Source: Flavobacterium alvei (GTDB lineage Bacteria; Bacteroidota; Bacteroidia; Flavobacteriales; Flavobacteriaceae). From it: a stretch of DNA of 64,000 bases. Positions 55,554 to 64,000 of this stretch are shown in pieces. Position 1 is the stretch's first letter; the number at the start of each line of letters is the position of its first letter. Under the pieces are notes generated by a model. The model did not search any database. It was not told the DNA's origin and worked only from the letters and a program-made list of their open reading frames with translations. The stretch lies in NCBI RefSeq assembly GCF_002920895.1, contig NZ_PQVG01000003.1, forward strand, positions 1 through 64,000, given 5' to 3'. The position numbers were made by a program, and so were the translations under genes.

Positions 55554-56711
55554 ATGAAGTTTCCAAAAAATCTCACAACCAAACTTGAAATCCGCAAGCA
55601 AAACAATGCTTTGCGAAAATTGGCTGCGCCCAATAATTTAATCGATTTTTCGTCTAATGATTACATTGGTTTTTCAAAAAATGAGACCATTTTTGAGCAA
55701 ACGCATCAGTATTTATTGGATAATAATTGCATTCAAAACGGGGCAACAGGTTCTCGATTAATATCAGGAAACCACAAAATGTATCAAGAAGCGGAAAATT
55801 ATATTGCCCAATTTCATCAGTCGGAATCGGCTTTGATTTTCAATTCGGGTTACGATGCTAATGTGGGTTTTTTTAGTTCCGTTCCTCAAAAAGGCGATTT
55901 GATTTTGTATGATGAATTGTGTCATGCTTCCATTCGGGATGGGATTATAATGTCGAATGCCAAATCCTATAAATTCAAACACAATGATTTTGAGGATTTG
56001 GAACGTTTGCTTCTGAAATTTCTCCCAACACCCAACACCCAACACCCAGCACCCATATACATTGTAACCGAAACCGTTTTTTCTATGGATGGTGATTGCC
56101 CGAATATGGATGAGTTGGTAGCTGTTTCTGAAAAACACGGCTGTTATTTAGTGGTTGACGAAGCACACGCTTTGGGAGTTTTTGGAGAAAACGGTGAAGG
56201 ACTAGTTCAAATGCTGGATTTGCAAAATAAAGTTTTTGCCCGAATAATGACTTTCGGAAAAGGATTGGGCTGTCACGGAGCAGCCATTGTGGGAAGTCAG
56301 GAATTGTGTGATTATCTAGTCAACTTTGCACGAAGTTTTATTTACACCACGGGACTTTCTCCGCATTCGGTTGCCACAATTTTAGTGGCTTATCAAAATT
56401 TACAATCCGAAAAAGAAACCATCGAAAAACTTCGAGAAAACATCGTTCATTTCAATCAAGAAAAAAACCTATTAGGATTGAAACCGATGTTTGTTAGAAG
56501 TAAATCAGCCATTCAAAGTGCCATTATTCCTGGAAACGAAAACGTAAAATCGATAGCCCGTCAACTTCAGGAAAAAGGATTTGACGTGAAAGCCATTTTG
56601 TCGCCAACGGTTCCGGTAGGACAGGAACGATTACGGTTTTGTTTGCATAGTTTCAATTCGAAAGAAGAAATCTCTGGAGTCTTAAGTTTGTTGAGTACTT
56701 TTGTTTTTTAA
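55554..56711 (+). CDS. bioF: 8-amino-7-oxononanoate synthase
   Basis: About 385 residues from ATG 55554 (MKFPKNLTTKLEIRKQNNAL). A longer in-frame start at 55458 lies in repeat sequence and is not convincing. It is a PLP enzyme that condenses pimeloyl thioester with alanine. SSNDYIGFS, NGATGSRLISGNH, VDEAHALGVFGENGEG and the PLP lysine in MTFGKGLGCHGAAI identify it. A short insertion of CCCAACA words (56024-56054) encodes PTPNTQHPAP near residue 158. Head of the biotin operon. Confidence 0.9.
   Translation: MKFPKNLTTKLEIRKQNNALRKLAAPNNLIDFSSNDYIGFSKNETIFEQTHQYLLDNNCIQNGATGSRLISGNHKMYQEAENYIAQFHQSESALIFNSGYDANVGFFSSVPQKGDLILYDELCHASIRDGIIMSNAKSYKFKHNDFEDLERLLLKFLPTPNTQHPAPIYIVTETVFSMDGDCPNMDELVAVSEKHGCYLVVDEAHALGVFGENGEGLVQMLDLQNKVFARIMTFGKGLGCHGAAIVGSQELCDYLVNFARSFIYTTGLSPHSVATILVAYQNLQSEKETIEKLRENIVHFNQEKNLLGLKPMFVRSKSAIQSAIIPGNENVKSIARQLQEKGFDVKAILSPTVPVGQERLRFCLHSFNSKEEISGVLSLLSTFVF
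56024..56054. repeat. in-frame tandem word repeat inside bioF
   Basis: Four to five copies of CCCAACA/CCCAGCA. The same style of degenerate word is otherwise intergenic in this window. It adds about ten Pro/Thr/Gln/His-rich residues between two well-conserved segments. Confidence 0.7.
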
Positions 56712-56716
56712 AATTT

Positions 56717-57124
56717 ATGGAAGATATTTTTGAATTAATAGGGGCATATCAATATTCATCCGAAGCAATAATTTATAAAGGAAAATTAGAGTCGGAAGGC
56801 ATTGCCGTTTTTATGCGGGATAATTATACTGTCGATTCCAATCCATTATACAGTAATGCCGTCGGTGGAGTAAAACTTTTTGTTAACCAAAAGGATTATC
56901 CGAAAGCGAAAGACATTATTTCTCAAGTGAGTCAATATTCATTAGATGATGATCATAAATTACTGAAATGTCCAAATTGTGGGGCAGAGCAAATAGATAT
57001 GGTCACTTCCGTAAAAGATTTGAAATCGCTTATCATTTACATTTTTTCATTGCTTTTAGGAACATTGCCTTTTTATTCCAAGCATAAATACAAATGCAAT
57101 AAGTGTAATTTTGAATTCAATTAA
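56717..57124 (+). CDS. DUF2007 protein with zinc-ribbon tail
   Basis: A 135-residue protein. The N-terminal DUF2007 domain reads FELIGAYQYSSEAIIYKGKLESEGIAVFMRDNYTVDSNPLYSNAVGGVKLFVNQKDYPKAKDIIS. A putative zinc ribbon is split by a hydrophobic segment: CPNCGAEQ (about 92-99), a TM stretch (LIIYIFSLLLGTLPFY) and CNKCNFEF at the end. The gap to bioF is 5 bp and to bioD 0 bp, so it is in the biotin operon, but no biotin role is known. It may only share the transcript. Confidence 0.78.
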   Translation: MEDIFELIGAYQYSSEAIIYKGKLESEGIAVFMRDNYTVDSNPLYSNAVGGVKLFVNQKDYPKAKDIISQVSQYSLDDDHKLLKCPNCGAEQIDMVTSVKDLKSLIIYIFSLLLGTLPFYSKHKYKCNKCNFEFN

Positions 57125-57742
57125 ATGAAAATATTTGTTACAGGAATCTCTACTGATGTTGGCAAAACCATTGCCTCATCCATCATTGTCGAAGCACTCC
57201 AAGCCGATTATTGGAAACCCATTCAAGCTGGTGATTTGGAGAATTCCGACAGTCATAAAATCAAAAGCTATATTTCAAATACGGAGTCAAAATTCCATAC
57301 TAATGCTTATGCGCTCAACACGCCAGCCAGTCCACATTTGGCAGCTGAATTAGACGGAATTACTCTCGATTTAAAAAATAGTAAAGAACCCGAAACCAAA
57401 AATCATTTGGTTATAGAAGGAGCTGGCGGTGTTCTCGTTCCATTAAACAACAATGATTGCGTTATCGATTTAATCCAAAAAGATTATAAAGTTATTGTTG
57501 TTTCTCGCCATTATTTGGGAAGTATCAATCATACTTTATTGACAATTGAGGCTTTAAAAAACAGACAACTAAACATCGTTGGAATCATTTTCAGTGGTGA
57601 TGAAAATAAATCTTCCGAATCGATAATTTTGAATAAAACTGGAGTGAAATGTATTGGAAGAATCGAACAAGAACCTTATTTTGATAAAAATGTCATCAAA
57701 GAATACGCCGATTTGTTTCGAGAGAATTTATTAAATCTTTAA
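57125..57742 (+). CDS. bioD: dethiobiotin synthetase
   Basis: A 205-residue P-loop ATPase that closes the ureido ring. The P-loop is GISTDVGKTIAS (6-17), followed by WKPIQAGD, EGAGGVLVPLN and VVSRHYLGSINHTLLTIEAL. It is of normal length. The ATG directly abuts the DUF2007 stop. The following spacer (57743-57801) has the repeated ATCTCTGTG/ATCTTTGTG words. Confidence 0.95.
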   Translation: MKIFVTGISTDVGKTIASSIIVEALQADYWKPIQAGDLENSDSHKIKSYISNTESKFHTNAYALNTPASPHLAAELDGITLDLKNSKEPETKNHLVIEGAGGVLVPLNNNDCVIDLIQKDYKVIVVSRHYLGSINHTLLTIEALKNRQLNIVGIIFSGDENKSSESIILNKTGVKCIGRIEQEPYFDKNVIKEYADLFRENLLNL

Positions 57743-57801
57743 AATTTCTTTGTATATCTCTGTGTTTTCTTCGTGTATCTTTGTGAAATAAATTTTTCGA
57801 A

Positions 57802-59073
57802 ATGAACTTAACCGAAAGAGACCAAAACAATATTTGGCATCCTTATACCCAGCATAAAACCGCAGCGCTTCCCATAGCGATAAAAAAAGGAAAAGGCGCA
57901 CTACTTTGGGACGAAAACAACAAAGAATATATCGACGCCATTGCTTCTTGGTGGGTAAACCCTTACGGACATTCCAATACATTTATTGCTGAAGCAATTT
58001 ACAAGCAATTGACCACTTTGGAGCACGTTCTTTTTGGCGGATTCACTCACGAACCAGCGATAGTTTTGGCTGAAAAACTGTTGAAAATTTTGCCGAAAAA
58101 CCAACAAAAAGTCTTTTTCTCCGACAATGGTTCGACCGCAGTGGAAGTTGCGATTAAAGTAGCTTTACAATATTTTTTCAACAAAAGAGAAAAGAAAACC
58201 ACGATTATAGCTTTCGAAAATGCTTTCCATGGTGATACTTTTGCGGCGATGGCGGCTAGTGGAATTTCTTTTTATACTCAAGCTTTTCAAGGAATGTTTA
58301 TTGATGTGGTGCGAATTCCTGTGCCAACTAAAGGTCAGGAACAAGAAAGTTTTGATGCCTTGAGAAATGTCATAAAAAAACATAATTGCGCGGGATTTAT
58401 TTTCGAACCCTTGGTGCAAGGAGCAGCTGGAATGGTAATGTATGAGCCAGAATCATTGAACGAACTAATACGAATTTGCAAGAAAAACAAAGTCCTCACG
58501 ATTGCCGACGAAGTAATGACGGGTTTTGGAAAAACAGGAAAATCGTTTGCTTGTGATTATCTAACCGAAACGCCCGATATGATGTGTTTGTCCAAAGCAT
58601 TGACTGGCGGAACGATTCCAATGGCGATTACCACATTTACGCAGGATATTTTTGAAGCTTTTTATGATGAAGATATCAATAAAGCGTTATTTCACGGACA
58701 TACTTTTACTGCCAATCCAACGGGTTGTGCGGCAGCTTTGGCAAGTTTAGAATTGTTGCAAACTCAAGAAATGCAGGATAATATTGCCCGAGTAAATCAA
58801 AGACATTTGGCTTTTCAAAAACAGATTGAAACGCATCCAAAAGTGGCTACAACCCGAGTGTTGGGAACTATTTTTGCCTTGGAAATCAAAACCGAAAGCG
58901 CCGCTAGTTATTACGGAAGCTTACGAAATAAACTCTACGATTTCTTTATTGAAAATGGAGTGATTTTGCGCCCTGTTGGGAATATAGTTTACATTTTGCC
59001 ACCTTATATCATTACTGATGAACAATTGCAAAAAGTGTACGAAGTGGTCGAAAAAGTATTGAAAATAGTTTAG
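57802..59073 (+). CDS. bioA: adenosylmethionine-8-amino-7-oxononanoate aminotransferase
   Basis: A 423-residue class III PLP aminotransferase: HPYTQHKTAALPIAIKKGKGALLWDENNKEYIDAIASWWVNPYGH, FFSDNGSTAVEVAIKVALQYF, the PLP lysine in LSKALTGGTIPMAI and the aspartate in IADEVMTGFGKTG. It makes 7,8-diaminopelargonate from KAPA using SAM. It is the last gene of the bioF-DUF2007-bioD-bioA group and faces bioB tail to tail. Confidence 0.96.
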   Translation: MNLTERDQNNIWHPYTQHKTAALPIAIKKGKGALLWDENNKEYIDAIASWWVNPYGHSNTFIAEAIYKQLTTLEHVLFGGFTHEPAIVLAEKLLKILPKNQQKVFFSDNGSTAVEVAIKVALQYFFNKREKKTTIIAFENAFHGDTFAAMAASGISFYTQAFQGMFIDVVRIPVPTKGQEQESFDALRNVIKKHNCAGFIFEPLVQGAAGMVMYEPESLNELIRICKKNKVLTIADEVMTGFGKTGKSFACDYLTETPDMMCLSKALTGGTIPMAITTFTQDIFEAFYDEDINKALFHGHTFTANPTGCAAALASLELLQTQEMQDNIARVNQRHLAFQKQIETHPKVATTRVLGTIFALEIKTESAASYYGSLRNKLYDFFIENGVILRPVGNIVYILPPYIITDEQLQKVYEVVEKVLKIV

Positions 59074-59120
59074 AAATTATTTCTATAACCAATTAATATG
59101 ATAGTCTTTGATCATGAATG

Positions 59121-59185
59121 AATACCGAATTGCATATAGTTTGCTTTAATAGACTAAATGCAATTCAGTATTCTCAAAAATATTT
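59121..59185. terminator. bidirectional hairpin between bioA and bioB
   Basis: Twenty-base arms 59121-59140 and 59153-59172 pair at 18 of 20 positions (AATACCGAATTGCATATAGT on the left), followed by an A/T-rich tract. It lies exactly between convergent genes. Confidence 0.7.
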
Positions 59186-60271
59186 TTATTTTCCTTTTAC
59201 AGTTGCTTCCACATTTCTTTCGATAGTGTGTCCAGGACGAGACCATTTTGGTTTTTCGCCAAGAGGAGCAAATTTAGAATCGGCCGCTTCAACAGAAACT
59301 CTTTTATAGGTTTTTGCAAAAGGTTGTTGGTTTTTCAATCCCAATAATTCAAACATTTTCATGTCTTCGTTTAAGTCATTATTAGGAGTAGTAAGTAATT
59401 TATCACCTGAAAAAATAGAATTGGCACCAGCAAAAAAGCACAAAGCCTGACCTTCACGATTCCAATTTATTCTTCCTGCAGAAAGGCGCACCTGAGTGGC
59501 TGGCATTACTATTCTTGTTGTAGCAATCATTCGAATCATATCCCAGATTTCGACAGATTGTTCTGCTTCAAGTGGTGTTCCTGCAACTGGAACTAGTGCA
59601 TTTATTGGCACCGATTCTGGCATTGGATCCAAGGTAGAGAGAGCTTTAAGCATTCCTGCTCGGTCTTCGATGCTTTCACCCATTCCGATAATTCCACCAC
59701 TACAAACTGTAATATTGGTTTTACGAACATTTTCGATGGTTTGCAAACGGTCTTCAAATCCACGGGTCGAAATGACTTCTTTATAATATTCTTCAGAAGT
59801 GTCGATATTGTGGTTGTAGGCATATAAACCAGCTTCGGCCAATCGTTGTGCTTGGTTTTCGGTAATCATACCCAACGTACAGCACACTTCCATATCCATT
59901 TTGTTGATGGTACGAACCATTTCTAAAACTTGGTCAAATTCAGGGCCGTCTTTTACATTTCTCCAAGCAGCACCCATACAAACTCTTGATGAACCTCCTT
60001 CTTTTGCTTTGACAGCTTGTACTTTTACATCTTCAACAGTCATAAAAGGATTGGTTTCAATATTGGTGTGGTAGCGTTTGGCTTGCGGACAATAGCCACA
60101 ATCTTCTGAGCAACCGCCTGTTTTTAGTGATATTAAAGTAGATATTTGAACTACGTTTGGATCGTGGTGTTCTCTGTGAATGGTAGCTGCTTCATAAAGC
60201 AATTCCATTAGGGGTTTATTATATATGGCAATAATTTCTTCTTTTGTCCAGTCGTGTCTTGTAATACTCAT
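59186..60271 (-). CDS. bioB: biotin synthase
   Basis: A 361-residue radical SAM enzyme that inserts sulfur into dethiobiotin. The [4Fe-4S] cluster cysteines are C54, C58 and C61 (GGCSEDCGYCPQAKRYHT), and the motifs for the sacrificial [2Fe-2S] cluster (RVCMGAAWR, CCTLGMI, VCSGGIIGMGES) are visible. It is on the opposite strand from the other bio genes. I find no obvious biotin operator in the 167-bp region upstream. Confidence 0.97.
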   Translation of the reverse strand: MSITRHDWTKEEIIAIYNKPLMELLYEAATIHREHHDPNVVQISTLISLKTGGCSEDCGYCPQAKRYHTNIETNPFMTVEDVKVQAVKAKEGGSSRVCMGAAWRNVKDGPEFDQVLEMVRTINKMDMEVCCTLGMITENQAQRLAEAGLYAYNHNIDTSEEYYKEVISTRGFEDRLQTIENVRKTNITVCSGGIIGMGESIEDRAGMLKALSTLDPMPESVPINALVPVAGTPLEAEQSVEIWDMIRMIATTRIVMPATQVRLSAGRINWNREGQALCFFAGANSIFSGDKLLTTPNNDLNEDMKMFELLGLKNQQPFAKTYKRVSVEAADSKFAPLGEKPKWSRPGHTIERNVEATVKGK

Positions 60272-60438
60272 CGATCTTATTTTTTAGTGTGTCAAAAGTA
60301 GTTAAATTGTTCCAATCAAGCAATGATGTAGTATTGAAAAGTATTGGACTTTAATTATTGGGATTGTCTTCTTAATGGAGTTTTTCAACAATGGGAATGC
60401 AATTAATTTTATTTGAAGAAAAAAGAATCTGGGTAAAT

Positions 60439-61368
60439 TTAAAGACTTTCTATATAAGTTAAAGCTGTATTTTTGTCTTTCTCTAATTGTTCTTTTAGTA
60501 AAGCTACCGACTCGAATTTATGTTCGGAGCGAAGATATTTCAGGATAGAAACTCTTATTTCTTGATGGTATAAATCAGTATCAAAGTCAAAAAAGTGGAC
60601 TTCAATAGCAAGCTGTTTTCCCGCAACAGTTGGATTAAATCCAATATTCATCATTCCGAAGACATTTTTTTGGTTGATGATGCTTTGTATAACATAAACC
60701 CCTTTTTTGGGAATGAGTTTGTAATTTTTTTTAATTTGGAGGTTTGCCGTGGGAAATCCAATGGTTCTTCCTACTTGTTTTCCTTTAGAAACTGTTCCAG
60801 TAAGGAAATATTCATAACCCAAAAACTCATTGGCCAAAGCCATGTTTCCTTCGGTTAAGGCATTTCTGATTTTGGTCGAACTTATCGAAACGTCCTGTAT
60901 TTCTTGAACCGAAATTTGTTCTACTTCAAAATTATATTTTTCACCAAACGCGATCAAATCGTCAATATTGGCAGTTCGGTTTCTTCCAAATCGATGGTCG
61001 TGACCAATTATTATTTTTTGAATTTGGAATCGATCTACTAGTATAGTTTTTACAAAATCTTCGGCAGATAATTGAGAAAAGGTTTCGTCAAATGGATGGA
61101 TAACTAGGTTTTGAATGCCTATTTTTTCTAATAAATCTATTTTTTCATCGATGGTGTTGAGTAATTCCACATCCGATTGTCCTTGCAATACCATTCTTGG
61201 ATGCGGAAAAAAGGTAAGTACCAGGTTTTCGTACTTGCCATTCTCAGTGTTTTGAGTTAGTTTTTCTAATATTTTTCGATGACCAATGTGCACACCATCA
61301 AAAGTGCCCAAAGTGAGAACGGTTTTTTTAGCGCAATTGAAATCATTTATAGAATTGAAAACGGTCAA
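60439..61368 (-). CDS. ribF: bifunctional riboflavin kinase / FAD synthetase
   Basis: A 309-residue protein. N-terminal FMN adenylyltransferase (about 10-180: LGTFDGVHIGHRKILEKL, IIGHDHRFGRNRTANI, ISSTKIRNAL) and C-terminal riboflavin kinase (about 185-305: GTVSKGKQVGRTIGFPTANL, MNIGFNPTV). It makes FMN and FAD from riboflavin. It is preceded on the minus strand by the terminator at 61416, so it has its own promoter. Confidence 0.96.
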   Translation of the reverse strand: MTVFNSINDFNCAKKTVLTLGTFDGVHIGHRKILEKLTQNTENGKYENLVLTFFPHPRMVLQGQSDVELLNTIDEKIDLLEKIGIQNLVIHPFDETFSQLSAEDFVKTILVDRFQIQKIIIGHDHRFGRNRTANIDDLIAFGEKYNFEVEQISVQEIQDVSISSTKIRNALTEGNMALANEFLGYEYFLTGTVSKGKQVGRTIGFPTANLQIKKNYKLIPKKGVYVIQSIINQKNVFGMMNIGFNPTVAGKQLAIEVHFFDFDTDLYHQEIRVSILKYLRSEHKFESVALLKEQLEKDKNTALTYIESL

Positions 61369-61415
61369 AGCAATTTGTTTTTAGAATGCTGCAAATTTAT
61401 GCTAATAAAACAGAT

Positions 61416-61451
61416 AAAAAAAAGAGGATTGATAGATAAATCAACCCTCTT
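61416..61451 (-). terminator. intrinsic terminator of the M43 protease gene
   Basis: Arms AAGAGGATTGA and TCAACCCTCTT (one mismatch) with an eight-base loop. On the minus strand a run of T follows. It separates the protease gene from ribF. Confidence 0.8.
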
Positions 61452-61471
61452 AATTGGTTTGTGTTATGAAA

Positions 61472-63562
61472 TTAGTCTTTGATGAACTGCAATGTTTTTG
61501 CTTGGTCGTCTTTGGTAACTGTTATAAAATATATCCCTTTGCTATAAGATGAAGTGTTTAGTGTTAAATCGTCTGCTTTTGAAACTGCTTTTCGGCTAAT
61601 GATTTGACCTAAGCTATTGCTAATAGTTAAACTTGTTGGCAAACCAAAATTACTTGGAACACTCACATTTAAAATCCCTTTTGTAGGGTTTGGATACAGA
61701 TATATTTCATTTAATGCCTCGAATGTATCAGTTCCTAAGGTGTTGTTTGTAATTGTTATGCTTTCGCTTGATGAAAATGAAGATCCAGATTTAACGGTAA
61801 TAGCGCCATTGTTAGTCTTAATATCATAATAGCCATTTCCATCGGTTCCGCAACAAATTCCATCACTTTGAGAGTCATTTATTGTAAAAGTATAACATTG
61901 GTTAGAAGGCAATGTCCAATTTTCGGTTATTAATGAGGGTAAAGGTAAAGAAGGCTTATCTTCATATGGACCACCACTATATAAAGTGGTACCAGAACTA
62001 TTTTTTAAACTCCAAGTAGTTTCGCTTCCCCATAAATCTTGTTGTAATCTAAAGACATAATTAGTATAATTATAGTTAGTGGGTACGTTGTTAAAATAAT
62101 TCTTGCTGGCAGTATTATTAGTAGTTCTTTGGTCTGTTCCTCCGTTGGATGTTGCTATGCTAACATTTAAAGTGCCATTCAAATTAGTGTTGGGAAGTGT
62201 TATGTCGGCAAATTGGTTTTGTGTTAATGAACCGCTCCAAGTATAGGTTTGGTTGGAGCCTCCGTTTATGTTGTAATTTAAAGTTACAGAAGTTAAAGTA
62301 GAGGTTCCTCTATTATAAATAGACACTTGTTTGTTTGTTGGTGCTGGTGGAGTAGCGCAACCATAATCAATATTGCTATTGAAGCTCAGTATTTTAACTT
62401 CGGCATCAGTGGCAAACAATGACATTGCATCATCCTTTGTTGATGTTTTTAAAGTGCTTCTTCTGGCGGCATTATTCATGATAACCGCTATTCGATCTTT
62501 TTGATTTTGAGTAAATATGTTCATACAATCATCATTTGTATAGTCCATATAATTCTCTACCATATCATTTCCTAGATTTGCTGGACAAGAATCATAAGTA
62601 TTACAGTCATAATTTTCCCATCCTGCTTGTGGAGTATCTGCACAATAGTCGGAGGCATTGCAGTCTTTGGTATTACTGTCACGACTACCTCCGTCTCCCC
62701 ATATGTGTAATAGTCCAAGCCAATGTCCCACTTCATGCGACATAGTTCTCCCTTTGTTATATAAAGAAGTAACTAATAGAAAGGAACTGCCATAGTCTTT
62801 GCTTCCAAAAACATCGTAACTGGAAACAACTCCGTCAGTGTTAGCGCTTCCGCCAGAAGAGTTAAGTCCAGCTAATCCAGAGCCATCAGGAAATTGTGCA
62901 TAACCCAAAACGGTATTGTCAGTAAATTTAAGACTCCACATGTTTAAATACATTGTTGGGTCCCAAATAGTGGCAGGCTTTAGGATATTTTCAATGTCGG
63001 TATCAGACCATGAAGACTGCAAAAAACTCACTCGTTCAATTCCATTTGTCGGATTTCCGCTGGGATCTTGCTGAGCAAGAACAAACTCGATTTCAACATC
63101 TGCTCCTACGGGATTTGTGTTGTAGCCCGGAGTACCAAGCATTCTTCTAAAATCCTGATTAAGTACAGTTATCTGAGATTGAACTTGGGCATCGGTAATA
63201 TTTGGAGCTATTCCAACGGTTTGACCGTTGTGTACTACGTGAACTACCACTGGAATTGTAATTATTGTTGCTGCTGTTTTAGAATTGGCTTTTGTGGCTT
63301 TGTATTTAGAAACCAACGGTGCCAACCATGTTTCGAATTGAGCATTGGACATTCTCTTGGGATTTTTTTCTTGAAGAAATTGTTCATACTCTGTTGAAAC
63401 GCATCTAATCTTATCGCTATTTGGATTTTTTGATGATTTAAGAGTTTGTCCAAAAATTTTTTTGGTTGTTGTATTTTTGTCTTGACTGTAAATGTTGCCA
63501 AGAGTTAGCATACAAAAAAATATAAAAATGAACTTGATAGATAGAGGGGTTGTTGTTTTCAT
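61472..63562 (-). CDS. secreted M43 (pappalysin-like) zinc metalloprotease with type IX sorting domain
   Basis: About 696 residues from ATG 63562, which opens on a signal peptide (MKTTTPLSIKFIFIFFCMLTLGNIYSQ); an ATG at 63622 gives a non-signal extension. The metzincin zinc motif is HEVGHWLGLLH (in MSHEVGHWLGLLHIWGDGG), with DTPQAG and NYMDYTNDDCMNIFTQNQKDRI (Met-turn) after. The C-terminal 80 residues (LYPNPTKGILNVSVPSN... SKGIYFITVTKDDQAKTLQFIKD) form a type A T9SS sorting domain, so it is exported across the outer membrane and anchored or released there. It is probably a digestive enzyme. Confidence 0.92.
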   Translation of the reverse strand: MKTTTPLSIKFIFIFFCMLTLGNIYSQDKNTTTKKIFGQTLKSSKNPNSDKIRCVSTEYEQFLQEKNPKRMSNAQFETWLAPLVSKYKATKANSKTAATIITIPVVVHVVHNGQTVGIAPNITDAQVQSQITVLNQDFRRMLGTPGYNTNPVGADVEIEFVLAQQDPSGNPTNGIERVSFLQSSWSDTDIENILKPATIWDPTMYLNMWSLKFTDNTVLGYAQFPDGSGLAGLNSSGGSANTDGVVSSYDVFGSKDYGSSFLLVTSLYNKGRTMSHEVGHWLGLLHIWGDGGSRDSNTKDCNASDYCADTPQAGWENYDCNTYDSCPANLGNDMVENYMDYTNDDCMNIFTQNQKDRIAVIMNNAARRSTLKTSTKDDAMSLFATDAEVKILSFNSNIDYGCATPPAPTNKQVSIYNRGTSTLTSVTLNYNINGGSNQTYTWSGSLTQNQFADITLPNTNLNGTLNVSIATSNGGTDQRTTNNTASKNYFNNVPTNYNYTNYVFRLQQDLWGSETTWSLKNSSGTTLYSGGPYEDKPSLPLPSLITENWTLPSNQCYTFTINDSQSDGICCGTDGNGYYDIKTNNGAITVKSGSSFSSSESITITNNTLGTDTFEALNEIYLYPNPTKGILNVSVPSNFGLPTSLTISNSLGQIISRKAVSKADDLTLNTSSYSKGIYFITVTKDDQAKTLQFIKD

Positions 63563-63680
63563 TATCTTAAAAAATTTTGTCAAAGTTAATGATTTTACCA
63601 AATCGCAATTATAAATTGACAAAAATTAGGCAAACTCTGCTTTTTTGGAGGTTAAATTTCCAAAAAATCAGAATTATTTA

Positions 63681-64000
63681 TCATTTTCCGTTAAATGTTG
63701 TCATTGTATTTTCTATTCCAGCGGTTCCAAATGATTTTATAATTTCTGAAGCTAATTCTAATCGCTCTGGTAGTGCTGCTTTTTCAGTGTCGTCCCATTC
63801 TCCTAGGACATAATCTACTTGTTTTCCTTTTTTGAATTCGTCGCTTATTCCAAAACGAAAACGGGTGTATTGTTGCGTATTCAGAACAAGATTGATGTTT
63901 TTGAGTCCGTTGTGTCCGCCATCACTACCTTTTTTTCGAATGCGAATGGTTCCGAAAGATAGATTCAAATCATCGGTAATGACCATAATGTTTTCTAGCG
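63681..64000 (-). CDS. pth: peptidyl-tRNA hydrolase, partial (5' end beyond window)
   Basis: Only the C-terminal part is seen. The frame stays open to the window edge, reading LENIMVITDDLNLSFGTIRIRKKGSDGGHNGLKNINLVLNTQQYTRFRFGI (D and H of the active site) and ending TMTTFNGK. It releases tRNA from stalled peptidyl-tRNAs. The M43 gene follows 118 bp downstream. Truncation is by the window, not by decay. Confidence 0.92.
   Translation of the reverse strand, partial: LENIMVITDDLNLSFGTIRIRKKGSDGGHNGLKNINLVLNTQQYTRFRFGISDEFKKGKQVDYVLGEWDDTEKAALPERLELASEIIKSFGTAGIENTMTTFNGK

Overview
The window is AT-rich bacterial DNA from the Bacteroidota, most likely a Flavobacterium or close relative. The indicators are a type IX secretion sorting domain, a DUF4270 lipoprotein upstream of glmS, a SusC/TonB-like receptor paired with an SGNH lipoprotein, F1 beta and epsilon subunits encoded apart from the rest of the ATP synthase, an OlsF-type fused acyltransferase, and promoters of the TTTG...TAnnTTTG type. 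I see no rRNA, tRNA or CRISPR array.

Layout. 1-2460: an IS91-like element with a companion tyrosine recombinase. 2446-15600: mixed accessory and ordinary genes (orphan exported proteins, amidohydrolase, M28 peptidase, DUF389, SSB, ferritin, CAT-like acyltransferase, HAD phosphatase) with several gene remnants. 15658-31085: housekeeping genes (metG, serS, rsmA, mgtE, proC, a 2-hydroxyacid dehydrogenase) alternating with lone exported orphans, a DUF1016 nuclease and many intergenic palindromes. 31237-38018: membrane proteins, olsF-like, exonuclease III, an OmpA lipoprotein, an orphan cassette and an aldo/keto reductase. 38152-44033 (minus): GT51 glycosyltransferase, radA, a secreted hydrolase-fold protein, panD and panC. 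44142-55416 (plus): GT5 half-protein, DUF4270, glmS, TonB receptor, SGNH lipoprotein, atpD, atpC. 55554-60271: biotin synthesis, bioF-DUF2007-bioD-bioA facing bioB. 60439-64000 (minus): ribF, a secreted M43 metalloprotease and a partial pth.

How genes work together. The bio genes convert pimeloyl thioester to biotin. panC and panD supply pantothenate for CoA. glmS feeds UDP-GlcNAc to the envelope, where the GT51 protein and the OmpA lipoprotein act. radA, xth and ssb serve DNA repair.

Most interesting. At least three small exported orphan genes (2462-2986, 23018-23392, 36334-36837) sit tightly between inverted repeats with the same geometry: one arm 1-3 bp after the stop codon, the other 23-28 bp before the start codon. 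Two of them share a box of the form GTTRGCRGTAATA, which resembles integron cassette ends. Three other orphans (3775-5634, 13362-14738, 29137-29976) are bracketed by direct repeats that are pieces of the neighbouring housekeeping gene. Together these suggest single-gene insertion units whose cargo is mostly exported protein of unknown function.
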